From the NCBI RefSeq assembly GCF_001855565.1, contig NZ_MKCR01000008.1, positions 1 through 64,000 on the forward strand: DNA of 64,000 nucleotides, read 5' to 3'. The translations under genes were made by a program, and so were the position numbers. Origin of the DNA: Chromobacterium amazonense. GTDB taxonomy: Bacteria; Pseudomonadota; Gammaproteobacteria; Burkholderiales; Chromobacteriaceae. Positions 1-7,987 of this stretch are shown piece after piece (the stretch's first letter is position 1; each line of letters starts with the position of its first letter). A model generated the notes under the pieces. That model was not told the DNA's origin. It ran no database searches and saw only the letters and a list, made by a program, of their open reading frames with translations.

Positions 1-1729
1 GCAAGCCGTAGCGGCGGCACACCTCGGCCTGGAACGCGTCCGCGTCGTCTATGCCATCGGCCTGCTGATGCAATTCCATATCGAGCAAGGCGGAGATGGC
101 ATAGCGCACCGTGGCATAGCCTTGCTGGAAGTTTTGCGCGGCCAGAATTTTGGCCACCAGCGCCGGCGGGATGACAGCGCCGGTTTCGACGTGGTGGGCG
201 TGTTTTTCCAACACCTCCGGCACCAGCGCCCAGTTTTCCATCAGTTGCGATGGCAGCTCGACATAGTCGCGCGGCACGCGGGTGCCGGACAAGCGCGGGT
301 AGTTCACGTGGGACAGCAGGCCATGCAGGCCGTGGCCGAATTCGTGGAACAGGGTGCGCACGTCGTCGAAGCTCAGCAGCGTCGGCCCGCCCTTGGCGAA
401 GTTGGTGTTGTTGACGACGATGGGCAGCGAAACGCCGCCATGCAGGCCTTGCGCGCGATAGACGCTCATCCAGGCGCCGCCTTTCTTGCCGGGACGGGCG
501 AAATTGTCGCTGAGAAACACGCCGATGAGTTGTCCGTGGAGGCGGACTTCCCAGCCGCGCACGTCCGGATGGTAGCGCGGCAGATCGCTGCGCTCGTCGA
601 AACTGAGGCCGAACAGGCGTCCGGCGACATCGAACATCGCCGCCTGCATATTGGCCAGGCTGAAATACGGCTTCACCTCGGAGTCGTCCAGCGCATAGTG
701 TTCCAGGCGCACTTTCTCGGCCAGATAGCGCCAGTCCCAGGGCGCGATGTCTTCATCGAGTCCAAGCTTGCGCGCCATGGTTTGCAGCTGCTGCTTTTCG
801 CGCGCGAACAAGGCCTTGGCCGGCTCCCACGCTTGTTCCAGCAATTGATAAACCGCCTGCGGCGTGCCGGCCATGCGGTCGCACAGCACGTAGTCAGCGT
901 AGTTGGCGTAGCCGAGCAGCCTGGCCTGCTGTTGGCGCAGCTGCAGGATGCGTTGCAGCAGCGGACGGTTGTCGCGCGCCGGGCGGGCGCCGCGCGTGGT
1001 CCAGGCGCGCCAGATGGCCTCGCGCAGGTCGGCGCGGCTGGAGTGGGTGAGGAAGGCGATGGCCGACGAGCGTGCCAGCGTGGCCACATAGCCTTCCAGT
1101 CCGCGTTGGCGGGCGGCCTCGGCCATGGCAATGCGCAGCGATGGCGGCAGGCCGGCCAATTCCGTCTCATCGCGCAGTTGCAGCGCGTACTCGGCCTCGT
1201 CGGCCAGCAGGTTCTGGCCGAAGCGCGCGCTCAGCATCGCCAGTTCTTCGACGCAAGCGGCGAATTCGCGCCGCGCCTCGCCTTGCAGACAGGCGCCTGC
1301 CATCAGGAAGTCCAGGTGCAGCCGCTGCAGCAGCCGGCGTTGCTCCTCGCTCAACTCCAGCTCCGATGCTTGACGCATGAGGGCATCGAGTCGGGCGAAC
1401 AGTTTCTGGTTCAGATAGATGGCGCCATGGTGGGCGGCCAGCTTGGGCGCCAGCGAGCGCTCCACTGCCTGCAGCTCGGGTGTGGGGTGGGACGCGCAGA
1501 GGTTATGGAAAACCAGCGAGACGCGCTGGAGCGGCAAGGCGGCAGCCTCCAGCGCTTCCGCCGTATTGGCGAAGCTGGCTGAGTTGGCCTGTTTGGCGAT
1601 GGCCTCGACCGCTTGGAGATGTTCGGCCATCAATTGCTCCAACGCCGGCGCGAAGTGCTCGGGCTGGATGAGATCGAATGGCGGCAATTGGTGGGGCGTG
1701 TCCCAGGCTTGCAGCAGCGGGTTGGGCAT
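1..1729 (-). CDS. prlC: M3 family oligopeptidase A-like metallopeptidase (copy 1), 3' end outside the window
   Basis: This encodes a cytoplasmic zinc oligopeptidase of the M3 (thimet/oligopeptidase A) family, which degrades short peptides such as cleaved signal peptides. The translation starts MPNPLLQAWDTPHQLPPFD at the ATG at 1729. It carries the HEFGHGLHG zinc motif (about 340-370) and the downstream YVELPSQLMENW segment with the third zinc ligand, so the active site looks intact. About 576 codons lie in the window and the gene runs off the left edge, so its C-terminus is missing. It is clearly a paralogue of the gene at 1919-3943, aligning along its whole visible length with more than half the residues identical by eye. 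The two copies sit in tandem on the same strand. Which copy is the housekeeping PrlC cannot be told from sequence alone. Confidence 0.93.
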   Translation of the reverse strand, partial: MPNPLLQAWDTPHQLPPFDLIQPEHFAPALEQLMAEHLQAVEAIAKQANSASFANTAEALEAAALPLQRVSLVFHNLCASHPTPELQAVERSLAPKLAAHHGAIYLNQKLFARLDALMRQASELELSEEQRRLLQRLHLDFLMAGACLQGEARREFAACVEELAMLSARFGQNLLADEAEYALQLRDETELAGLPPSLRIAMAEAARQRGLEGYVATLARSSAIAFLTHSSRADLREAIWRAWTTRGARPARDNRPLLQRILQLRQQQARLLGYANYADYVLCDRMAGTPQAVYQLLEQAWEPAKALFAREKQQLQTMARKLGLDEDIAPWDWRYLAEKVRLEHYALDDSEVKPYFSLANMQAAMFDVAGRLFGLSFDERSDLPRYHPDVRGWEVRLHGQLIGVFLSDNFARPGKKGGAWMSVYRAQGLHGGVSLPIVVNNTNFAKGGPTLLSFDDVRTLFHEFGHGLHGLLSHVNYPRLSGTRVPRDYVELPSQLMENWALVPEVLEKHAHHVETGAVIPPALVAKILAAQNFQQGYATVRYAISALLDMELHQQADGIDDADAFQAEVCRRYGL

Positions 1730-1752
1730 GAGGTTTCCTGAGTGATTTTTTA

Positions 1753-1875
1753 TCAGTCTGCCTTGCAGACCGCTTCTAGATGATGGCCGTCTGGATCACT
1801 CACGAAGGCGGCGTAGCCGTGAGCTCCATTCTCGGCGGGGCGGCATCCAGAATGGCCGTCAAGACCGCTTGGAAT
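1753..1875 (-). pseudogene. C-terminal remnant of a glyoxalase/VOC-superfamily protein
   Basis: Read on the minus strand, an open frame ending with TGA at 1753-1755 gives NGAHGYAAFVSDPDGHHLEA and then VCKAD. This matches the usual C-terminal strand of glyoxalase/bleomycin-resistance (VOC) proteins, YxAFVxDPDGHxxEAVC, in which the Glu is a metal ligand. Only about 35-40 codons are recognisable. Upstream the frame enters the terminator of the peptidase gene, with no start codon or ribosome binding site. The fragment is therefore best read as the residue of a deleted or disrupted gene between the two peptidase copies. The family match is by eye from a short stretch. Confidence 0.65.
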
Positions 1876-1876
1876 G

Positions 1877-1904
1877 GAAAAGACCAGCCTGCCGCGCAGG
1901 CTGG
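1877..1904 (-). terminator. Rho-independent terminator of the second M3 peptidase gene
   Basis: A perfect 9-bp stem (1884-1892 with 1896-1904, CCAGCCTGC/GCAGGCTGG, loop of three) is followed in the minus direction by a T-rich tract. It lies 15 bases past the stop codon of the 1919-3943 gene. Confidence 0.8.
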
Positions 1905-1918
1905 CCTTTAGAACGTGT

Positions 1919-3943
1919 TTACCGCAGGCCTCGGCTCTTCAGCATCGCTTCCGCTTGCGGATCGCGGCCGCGGAAGGCGCGGAAGGCGGCGCGTTGCTCG
2001 CGGGCGTCGCCGGCGCTGTAGATGTAGCGATACAGTTTGTCGGCCAGTTCCGGATCGAAGGGATCGCCTGCTTCTTCGAAGGCGCCAAACGCCTCGGCCT
2101 CCAGCACTTCCGCCCACATATAGACGTAGTAGCCGGCGGCGTAGGCGTCGCCGGAGAAGATGTGGCCGAAGTGCGGCGGGCGATGGTTCATGCCGGCCGC
2201 CGGCGGAACGCCCAGCCGTTCGCGTTCTGCGGTCTCGAAGGCGGCGATGTCGATGCCGTCGGCGTCGTCGCGTTCGTGCAAGGCTAGGTCGATCAGCGTG
2301 GAGGCGGCGTAGCGCACGGTTTCGAAACCCTGGTTGAAGTGGCGCGCGGCCTTGATCTTGGCCACCAGCTCGGCGGGAATGGCCGCGCCGGTTTCGGCGT
2401 GGCGCGCGTGCTTTTCCAGCACTTCCGGCACCAGGGCCCAGTTTTCCATCAGTTGCGATGGCAGTTCCACGTAGTCCCATGGGCTGTTGGGGCTGGCCAC
2501 GAGCCGGTATTCGACATTGGACAGCATGCCGTGCAAGCCGTGTCCGAACTCGTGGAACAACGTGCGCACGTCGTCGAAGCTCAGCAAGGTCTGGCCGTGG
2601 CCGGCCTTGGCGAAGTTATTGTTGTTGACGACGATGGGCAGCGTCTCGCCGCCGTTGCGGCTTTGCCAGCGGTAGACATGCATCCAGGCGCCGCCGCGCT
2701 TGCTCTGCCGCGCGTAGTTGTCGCCCAGGAACAAGGCGATCACCTTGCCCTCGCGGCTCACATCCCAGGCGCGCACGTCCGGGTGATACAGCTTGAGGTC
2801 GTGGCGTTCGCTGAAGCTGAGGCCGAATAGCCGGCCCGCCACGTCGAACATCGCCTTTATCATATTCTCCAAGCCAAAGTAGGGCTTGATCTCGGCGTCG
2901 TCCAGCGCATAACGGGCGATGCGCACTTTTTCCGCCAGATAAAACCAATCCCAGGGCTGGATGTCGGCCGGTTCGCCGAGCTTGGCCGCTTCCTCGCGCA
3001 GCATGGCCTTTTCCGACTCGAAGCGAGCCTTGGCCGGTTCCCATACCTGGTCCATCAGCGCGTGCACGGCGGCCGGGGCGCCGGCCATGCGGTTGGCGAT
3101 GGCGTAGTCGGCGAAGCTGGCGTAGCCGAGCAGCTTGGCTTGCTCGACGCGCAAGGCCAGGATTTGCTTGGCCAGCGGGCGGTTGTCGCGCTCAGGGTAT
3201 TCGCCGCGGCCGGTCCAGGCGCGCCAGGCTTGCTCGCGCAGGTCGCGGCGTTGCGAGAAGGTCAGGAAGGGCACGATGGACGAGCGCGACAGGGTGATGA
3301 CCCAGCCCGGCAGCTGGCGCGCCTCGGCGGCGGCGCGGGCGGCGTCCAGCAGGAAGGGCGGCAGGCCGGCCAGATCGTTTTCCGTCAATGGCAGTGCATA
3401 TTCGCTCTCGTCGGCCAGCACGTTTTGACCGAAGGCGGTGGTCAGCTCCGCCAATTTGGAAACGACTTCGGCATAACGCTGGCGGGCCGGGCCCTGCAGC
3501 TTGGCGCCGGCGCGGACGAAGTCGCGGTGGATCAGGTCCAGCAAGCGGCCTTGCTCTTCGTTCAGGCTCAGGTTGTCTCGCTGGGCGTGGATGGCGTCCA
3601 GCCGAGCGAAGAAGCCCGCATGCATGTAAATGCGGCTACGGTGCTCGGCCAGCTTAGACGCCATGCGGCGTTCCACTTCCTGCAGCTCGGGCGAGGTTTC
3701 CGAGGATGTCAGGTTGTCCAGCAGCAACTGGGCGCGCTCCAGGCGCAGGCCGCTGCGGTCGAAGGCGGCGGCGGTGTTTTCAAAGCTGGCCGGCTCGTTC
3801 AGCGCGGCCAACTGGTCGATTTCGGCCAGGTGCTCGGCAAATAGGACATCGAATGCCGGTTCGAAGTGTTCGGCTTGGACTTGATCGAAGGGGGGGAGTT
3901 GATGCGGCGTGTTCCAGGCTTGCAGCAAGGGATTGGCGTTCAT
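1919..3943 (-). CDS. prlC: Oligopeptidase A, M3 metallopeptidase (copy 2)
   Basis: A full-length M3 zinc oligopeptidase of 674 residues, close to the usual 680 of E. coli PrlC. It hydrolyses short peptides in the cytoplasm. The metal site is visible as FHEFGHGLHGMLS with the second-helix glutamate in YVELPSQLMENWAL. The start is taken as the ATG at 3943 (MNANPLLQAWNTPHQLPPF), because it aligns with the start of the tandem copy and has a purine-rich GAGAGACAAGAG stretch upstream; the longer frame to 3982 adds residues with no counterpart. It is followed by a strong terminator, so the copy at 1-1729 downstream is probably transcribed separately. Confidence 0.95.
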   Translation of the reverse strand: MNANPLLQAWNTPHQLPPFDQVQAEHFEPAFDVLFAEHLAEIDQLAALNEPASFENTAAAFDRSGLRLERAQLLLDNLTSSETSPELQEVERRMASKLAEHRSRIYMHAGFFARLDAIHAQRDNLSLNEEQGRLLDLIHRDFVRAGAKLQGPARQRYAEVVSKLAELTTAFGQNVLADESEYALPLTENDLAGLPPFLLDAARAAAEARQLPGWVITLSRSSIVPFLTFSQRRDLREQAWRAWTGRGEYPERDNRPLAKQILALRVEQAKLLGYASFADYAIANRMAGAPAAVHALMDQVWEPAKARFESEKAMLREEAAKLGEPADIQPWDWFYLAEKVRIARYALDDAEIKPYFGLENMIKAMFDVAGRLFGLSFSERHDLKLYHPDVRAWDVSREGKVIALFLGDNYARQSKRGGAWMHVYRWQSRNGGETLPIVVNNNNFAKAGHGQTLLSFDDVRTLFHEFGHGLHGMLSNVEYRLVASPNSPWDYVELPSQLMENWALVPEVLEKHARHAETGAAIPAELVAKIKAARHFNQGFETVRYAASTLIDLALHERDDADGIDIAAFETAERERLGVPPAAGMNHRPPHFGHIFSGDAYAAGYYVYMWAEVLEAEAFGAFEEAGDPFDPELADKLYRYIYSAGDAREQRAAFRAFRGRDPQAEAMLKSRGLR

Positions 3944-4057
3944 GGCGCTCTTGTCTCTCGGTTGAGTGATAGTTTCGCGCATGACTTTAGCATGGTCGGC
4001 CGTGCCGGTGGAATGTGATCTTGCAATCGCACCGGTGACGATTCTGGTGGAAGCGGG

Positions 4058-4088
4058 AAAAACCCGCTGCGGCGTAGCCGGGCGGGTT
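4058..4088 (-). terminator. Terminator of the min-oxyR operon
   Basis: Arms AACCCGC (4061-4067) and GCGGGTT (4082-4088) enclose an inner CGGC/GCCG pairing. In the minus direction the stem is followed by TTTTT (4058-4062 on the plus strand). It lies 16 bases after the oxyR stop. Confidence 0.75.
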
Positions 4089-4103
4089 GGAGCAATTACG
4101 ACA

Positions 4104-5042
4104 TCAGGCGAGTTTGGCTTCGCCTTCCAGCATGACGACGTCGGAGAGTCCGGAACAGAACACGGCCTGTTGCAGGGTTTCTATCGCCTTCTTGCGGAAG
4201 AACTGTTTGCGGGTCACCAAGAGCACGCGGCGTTGCGGCGCCGGCTGGCTGAACGGCACGATGGACAACAGCGATTCGTCGCCGGGGCCGACCGAGGTGG
4301 CCGGCATCACGGTGACGCCCATGCCGCTGGCCACCATGTGGCGTATGGTGTTCAGCGAGCTGCCTTGCAGCGTGCTGGCCAGATTATGGCCTTGCGCCGG
4401 CCGGCTGGAGAGCTCGCTGCAGGCTTGCAGCACCTGATCGCGGAAGCAGTTGCCGGGGCTGAGCAGCAGGACGCTTTCCTCGGACAGCTGGCAGGGCTGG
4501 ATGGCCTGCTGCTTTTCCCAGGGATGGCCTTTGGGCGTGGCGACGACGAAAGGCTCGTCGTACAGGGGCCAGGCTTCGATGCCGGTTTCCTCGAAAGGAT
4601 CGGCGACGATGATGGCGTCCACCTCGCCGCGCTTGAGCATTTCCGCCAGCCGGGAGGTGTAGTTCTCTTCCAGGATCAGCGGCATGTCCGGCGCCAGGAT
4701 GCGCAGCGCCGGAATCAGCTTGGGCAGCAAGTAGGGGCTGATGGTGAAGATCACCCCCAGCTTCAGCGGGCCGGCTAGCTCGTTCTGATGCTCGCCGGCC
4801 AGGCGCTTGACCGCGTCGGCCTCTTCCAGCACGCGCTGCGATTGCTCGATGATGCGTTCGCCGATCTCGGTGACCGCCACTTCCTGGCCGCCGCGTTCGA
4901 ACAGGGTCACGCCCAGTTCGTCCTCCAGCTTCTTGATGGCGATGGACAGCGTCGGCTGGCTGACGAAGCAGCTTTGGGCCGCGCGGCCGAAATGGCGCTC
5001 GCGCGCCACCGCCACGATATAGCGCAGTTCGGTCAGCGTCAT
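4104..5042 (-). CDS. oxyR: OxyR, hydrogen peroxide-sensing LysR-type regulator
   Basis: A 312-residue LysR-family regulator that activates (or represses) peroxide defence genes. The N-terminal winged helix-turn-helix is visible at about residues 1-60 (FGRAAQSCFVSQPTLSIAIK). The sensing cysteines fall exactly at C199 and C208 in SPGNCFRDQVLQACSE, as in E. coli OxyR, so redox sensing should be intact. The gene starts 3 bases after the minE stop on the same strand, so it is very probably the last gene of a minCDE-oxyR transcript. The same arrangement is known from Neisseria. A terminator follows immediately. Confidence 0.96.
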   Translation of the reverse strand: MTLTELRYIVAVARERHFGRAAQSCFVSQPTLSIAIKKLEDELGVTLFERGGQEVAVTEIGERIIEQSQRVLEEADAVKRLAGEHQNELAGPLKLGVIFTISPYLLPKLIPALRILAPDMPLILEENYTSRLAEMLKRGEVDAIIVADPFEETGIEAWPLYDEPFVVATPKGHPWEKQQAIQPCQLSEESVLLLSPGNCFRDQVLQACSELSSRPAQGHNLASTLQGSSLNTIRHMVASGMGVTVMPATSVGPGDESLLSIVPFSQPAPQRRVLLVTRKQFFRKKAIETLQQAVFCSGLSDVVMLEGEAKLA

Positions 5043-5045
5043 GGC

Positions 5046-5303
5046 TTAGCGCTGTTGCTCCGGCAGTACGATGTTGACCTCCAGGACTTCGTAGTCGTCC
5101 TGGCGCTCCACTTGCACCTTGATGTCGTCGAGATTGACCGACACGTATTTGGATATCACTTCCATCAGTTCGCGTTGCAAGGCCGGCAGATAGTCCGGCG
5201 CGTGGCGGCCGTTGCGCTCGTGGGCCAGGATGATCTGCAGGCGTTCCCTGGCGATGGCGGCGGATTTTTGGCGCTTGCCAAAAATCATATCGATCAATGA
5301 CAT
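5046..5303 (-). CDS. minE: Cell division topological specificity factor MinE
   Basis: MinE of 85 residues, the usual size. It binds MinD at the membrane, stimulates its ATPase and drives the pole-to-pole oscillation that keeps MinC away from midcell. The translation begins [20 protein letters not shown], with the amphipathic N-terminus and the MinD-contact helix ([15 protein letters not shown]) expected of the family. It lies 3 bases after minD and 3 bases before oxyR, so translation of the three genes is probably coupled. Confidence 0.96.
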   Translation of the reverse strand: MSLIDMIFGKRQKSAAIARERLQIILAHERNGRHAPDYLPALQRELMEVISKYVSVNLDDIKVQVERQDDYEVLEVNIVLPEQQR

Positions 5304-5306
5304 GAA

Positions 5307-6119
5307 TTAACCTCCGAACAGGCGCTTGAGGATGCCCACCTTGGGGGCTTCCAGGAAGCGCATCGGGCGTTGTTCGCCCAGGAATCGCGCCACCACGTCG
5401 GTGTACGCGTCGGCCACATCCGTCCCTTTCAGGTGGATGGCCGGAGTGCCGGAGTTGGATGCCTGCAGCACGCTCTGAGATTCCGGAATGACGCCGATCA
5501 GCGGCACGCGCAGGATTTCCTTGACGTCCTCGACCGACAGCATTTCGCCCTTGTCCACGCGTCCCGGCGCGTAGCGGGTGATCAACAGGTGCTCCTTCAC
5601 CGCCTCGCGTCCTTCTTCGGCGCGCTTGGACTTGGAGGCCAGGATGCCCAGGATGCGATCGGAGTCGCGCACCGACGAAACTTCCGGGTTGGTGACGATC
5701 AGCGCCTCATCGGCGAAGTACAGCGCCATCAGCGCGCCCTTCTCGATGCCGGCGGGGGAATCGCAGACGATGTATTCGAAGCCGGCGTCGTTCAGATCCT
5801 TCAACACCTTTTCCACGCCTTCCAGCGTCAGCGCGTCCTTGTCGCGGGTTTGCGAGGCCGGGATGATGAACAGATTGTCGCAGTTCTTGTCCTTGATCAG
5901 CGCTTGGTTCAGGCTGGCTTCGCCATTGACCACATTGATCAGGTCGTACACCACGCGGCGTTCGCAGCCCATGATCAGGTCCAAGTTGCGCAGGCCGACG
6001 TCGAAGTCGATCACGACAGTCTTGTGGCCGCGCAGTGCCAGGCCGGAAGCGAAGCTTGCGCTGGTGGTGGTTTTGCCTACGCCACCCTTGCCGGATGTCA
6101 CAACGATGATTTTTGCCAC
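5307..6119 (-). CDS. minD: Septum site-determining ATPase MinD
   Basis: MinD of 270 residues, a deviant Walker-A ATPase of the ParA/MinD group. It recruits MinC to the membrane and oscillates with MinE. The P-loop KGGVGKTT is at residues 10-17, and the switch region VVIDFDVGLRNLDLIMG follows. The C-terminal amphipathic membrane-targeting helix ends ILKRLFGG. It is the middle gene of minC-minD-minE. Confidence 0.97.
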   Translation of the reverse strand: MAKIIVVTSGKGGVGKTTTSASFASGLALRGHKTVVIDFDVGLRNLDLIMGCERRVVYDLINVVNGEASLNQALIKDKNCDNLFIIPASQTRDKDALTLEGVEKVLKDLNDAGFEYIVCDSPAGIEKGALMALYFADEALIVTNPEVSSVRDSDRILGILASKSKRAEEGREAVKEHLLITRYAPGRVDKGEMLSVEDVKEILRVPLIGVIPESQSVLQASNSGTPAIHLKGTDVADAYTDVVARFLGEQRPMRFLEAPKVGILKRLFGG

Positions 6120-6142
6120 GGGGCTTTCCTTTGGAAAATGTT

Positions 6143-6865
6143 TTACTCGCCGAGCGCGCTCATCACCAGGCGCTCGTTTTCAAGGTAGATCTGGGTGGGC
6201 TTGCCCAGAATGCTCTCGGGCAAGGCCTGTTCAATGGTGCGGTACACCCCGGCGATGGACACCAGTTCGGCTTCCATGCTGCGGGTGAAAATGCGGGCTT
6301 GCGAGTTGCCGCGCGCGCCGGCCAGCGCGCGCCCACGCAATGGCGCATAAACGTGGATGTTGCCGTCGGCGATGACTTCGGCGCCGGTGTTGACCATGGC
6401 CAGCACCACCAGATCGCACCCCTTGGCATAGATCTGCTGGCCGGCGCGGACCGGCCGGTCGATGATCATGCAGGACGACGCGGGGGCCGGCGCAGGCGCT
6501 TCGGCGGCGGGCTTGGCCGCCGGCTCCTGGACCGTTTGCACCGAGCGGGGCTGGGCGGCGCTGTTGGCGAAGGCCAGCCCGAAGCGGCCGGCCACGGCGG
6601 CCAGCGCGTTGTCCGGATGGCGCAGGGCGACGGCGCGGATACCGCGGCGGCTCAGCAAGGGCAGCAAGCGGCCGAAGTCGAGGTCGGCCGGATTGGGCAG
6701 GGCCTCCACATCCAGCACGAAGGCCTCTGCGGGCGCTTCGCTGGTGTTGCCGAACCGCGCGTCCAGAGCCTGGCTCAGTTCGTCCAGATTATCGGTGCGC
6801 AGCAAGATGGCCAGCAGGTCCAGACTGGCGGATTTGATATCAAAGGCGTTGGCCACAGGGCTCAT
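6143..6865 (-). CDS. minC: Septum formation inhibitor MinC
   Basis: MinC of 240 residues, the FtsZ-polymerisation inhibitor delivered by MinD. The N-terminal domain starts MSPVANAFDIKSASLDLLAI. An Ala/Pro-rich linker lies around residues 115-130, and the C-terminal beta-helix domain contains the conserved GCDLVVLAMVNTGAEVIADG and IHVYAPLRGRALAGARG segments. It is the first gene of the min-oxyR cluster, and its promoter must lie in the 390-base gap shared with the divergent phasin gene. Confidence 0.95.
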   Translation of the reverse strand: MSPVANAFDIKSASLDLLAILLRTDNLDELSQALDARFGNTSEAPAEAFVLDVEALPNPADLDFGRLLPLLSRRGIRAVALRHPDNALAAVAGRFGLAFANSAAQPRSVQTVQEPAAKPAAEAPAPAPASSCMIIDRPVRAGQQIYAKGCDLVVLAMVNTGAEVIADGNIHVYAPLRGRALAGARGNSQARIFTRSMEAELVSIAGVYRTIEQALPESILGKPTQIYLENERLVMSALGE

Positions 6866-7008
6866 GAGATGGCTTTAACTGGATAGATTTCTTCTATGGG
6901 CGAGTGTACTGGCTTGGCGTCGGGGTTTCAATGGCTGCTTTGCTTGGAGGGCCGGATGGCATGAGACCGGCGGTCGGTGGCGAGTCTGTCAGCGCAAGCC
7001 ATTTGCGG

Positions 7009-7017
7009 TGCATTGCA
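7009..7017 (-). promoter_or_regulatory. TGCAATGCA motif, copy 1 (minus orientation)
   Basis: The plus strand reads TGCATTGCA, the reverse complement of TGCAATGCA, which recurs exactly at 7123-7131 and 8820-8828. The near-palindromic TGC-rich form resembles sites reported for PHA regulators of the PhaR type. That link is inference. Confidence 0.35.
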
Positions 7018-7119
7018 AAAAAACCTCAGTTCGGCATGTCCTGAGGGACAGGCGCGTAATTGTCATCTTCATGGAATGATTGTGTAGTAAAAACTCTGCA
7101 GAAATAGCCGTTTAGTTTA

Positions 7120-7135
7120 TTGTGCAATGCAACAA
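7120..7135 (+). promoter_or_regulatory. TGCAATGCA motif, copy 2, upstream of the phasin gene
   Basis: TTGTGCAATGCAACAA is an imperfect palindrome centred 130 bases before the phasin start codon. It shares TTGTGCAATGCA with the site at 8817. It is a candidate PhaR-type operator, by position and TGC-rich symmetry only. Confidence 0.4.
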
Positions 7136-7174
7136 ATCCTTGACCTGCGCGATCCGTTGGCGGTAAAGTGTGAT

Positions 7175-7189
7175 TGTTGCGCTGCAACA
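7175..7189 (+). promoter_or_regulatory. TGTTGC-N3-GCAACA palindrome upstream of the phasin gene
   Basis: Perfect 6-bp arms TGTTGC and GCAACA flank a 3-base centre, about 70 bases before the phasin start. It may be a second half of the same operator system as the site at 7120-7135. Confidence 0.4.
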
Positions 7190-7255
7190 TCATTGCGCGG
7201 AACGACGGTTTTGCTGCTGTATCGCTGTGTCCCCGACATTCTAGGAGCTGATTAC

Positions 7256-7822
7256 ATGTTTACCACCACGCAAGAACTTTCCGCCCTTGGTCAATCGCAG
7301 TTCGACAAGGCTGTTCGTCTTTCCTCCATCGTGCTGGCCGGCGCCGAGCGCTTCGCCAGCCTGCAACTGGACCTGTCGCGCAAGCTGCTGAACGACAACG
7401 CCCAGGCTTTCAAGACTTTGAGCGAAGTGAAGGACGTCAAGGCCCTGGGCGACGTGCAAAGCGGCCTGGCTCAGCCGGCTCTGGATCAGGCTTTCTCCGC
7501 CGCCCGCCACGTATACGACGCTGCTTTGGCTACCCAGAACGAGCTCACCGCTTTTGTTGAAGAGCAGATCGCCGAAAACAACAAGGCGCTGCAAACCAGC
7601 CTGGAGCGTCTGTCGAAGAACGCCCCGGCCGGCTCCGACATCGCCGTGTCCGCGCTGAAGACCCTGCTGAACACCTCCACCGCCGCTTTCGAAAGCGTGT
7701 CCAAGACCGCCAAGAAGGTCAGCGCCGAGATCGCTGAAGCCGGTGTTGAAGCCGCCGCCAATTCGGCCAAGGCCGCCAGCGCTGCCGTAGCTCGCAAAAA
7801 GTCCGCTACTGCCGCCGCCTGA
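7256..7822 (+). CDS. phaP: Phasin family protein (PHA granule-associated)
   Basis: A 188-residue phasin, the small amphipathic helical protein that coats polyhydroxyalkanoate granules. The start MFTTTQELSALGQSQFDKAV at 7256 has AGGAG nine bases upstream (7243-7247). The segment ASLQLDLSRKLLNDNAQAFK matches the typical phasin_2 core. The C-terminus is Ala/Lys-rich (AAANSAKAASAAVARKKSAT), as is usual in the family. It is monocistronic with a strong terminator. No other PHA gene lies in the window, but TGC-rich palindromes upstream could be the site of a PHA-responsive regulator. Confidence 0.93.
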   Translation: MFTTTQELSALGQSQFDKAVRLSSIVLAGAERFASLQLDLSRKLLNDNAQAFKTLSEVKDVKALGDVQSGLAQPALDQAFSAARHVYDAALATQNELTAFVEEQIAENNKALQTSLERLSKNAPAGSDIAVSALKTLLNTSTAAFESVSKTAKKVSAEIAEAGVEAAANSAKAASAAVARKKSATAAA

Positions 7823-7846
7823 TCTGCTTCGCTGCTCTGGAAGACG

Positions 7847-7882
7847 CAAACCGCCCCGGCATCTGCCGGGGCGGTTTGTTTT
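7847..7882 (+). terminator. Strong terminator of the phasin gene
   Basis: A 15-bp perfect stem (7847-7861 with 7864-7878, CAAACCGCCCCGGCA and its complement) is followed by TTTT on the plus strand. Confidence 0.9.
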
Positions 7883-7987
7883 GGCCATGCGAAGCGGAAA
7901 ACCATGAGTTCTTGAGTGCTGCAAATCCTGTGGAAACCAGGCGTTCATGATTTGCAGCCGGTCGGCTGATTGCCGTTCATTTCCAGC

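Larger units (their letters stand above)
6866..7255. other. Divergent intergenic region between minC and the phasin gene
   Basis: No credible gene lies in these 390 bases; an in-frame extension of the phasin gene upstream to 7127 lacks a ribosome binding site and family similarity. The region must hold promoters for both minC and the phasin gene. It contains a CCTCAG/CTGAGG hairpin at about 7024-7046 and three TGC-rich palindromic motifs listed separately. Confidence 0.6.

Noticed and set aside
68-1582. A 504-codon plus-strand frame opposite the first peptidase gene
   Set aside because: The peptidase frame on the other strand carries the zinc motif and aligns with its tandem copy. The plus frame has shadow composition.
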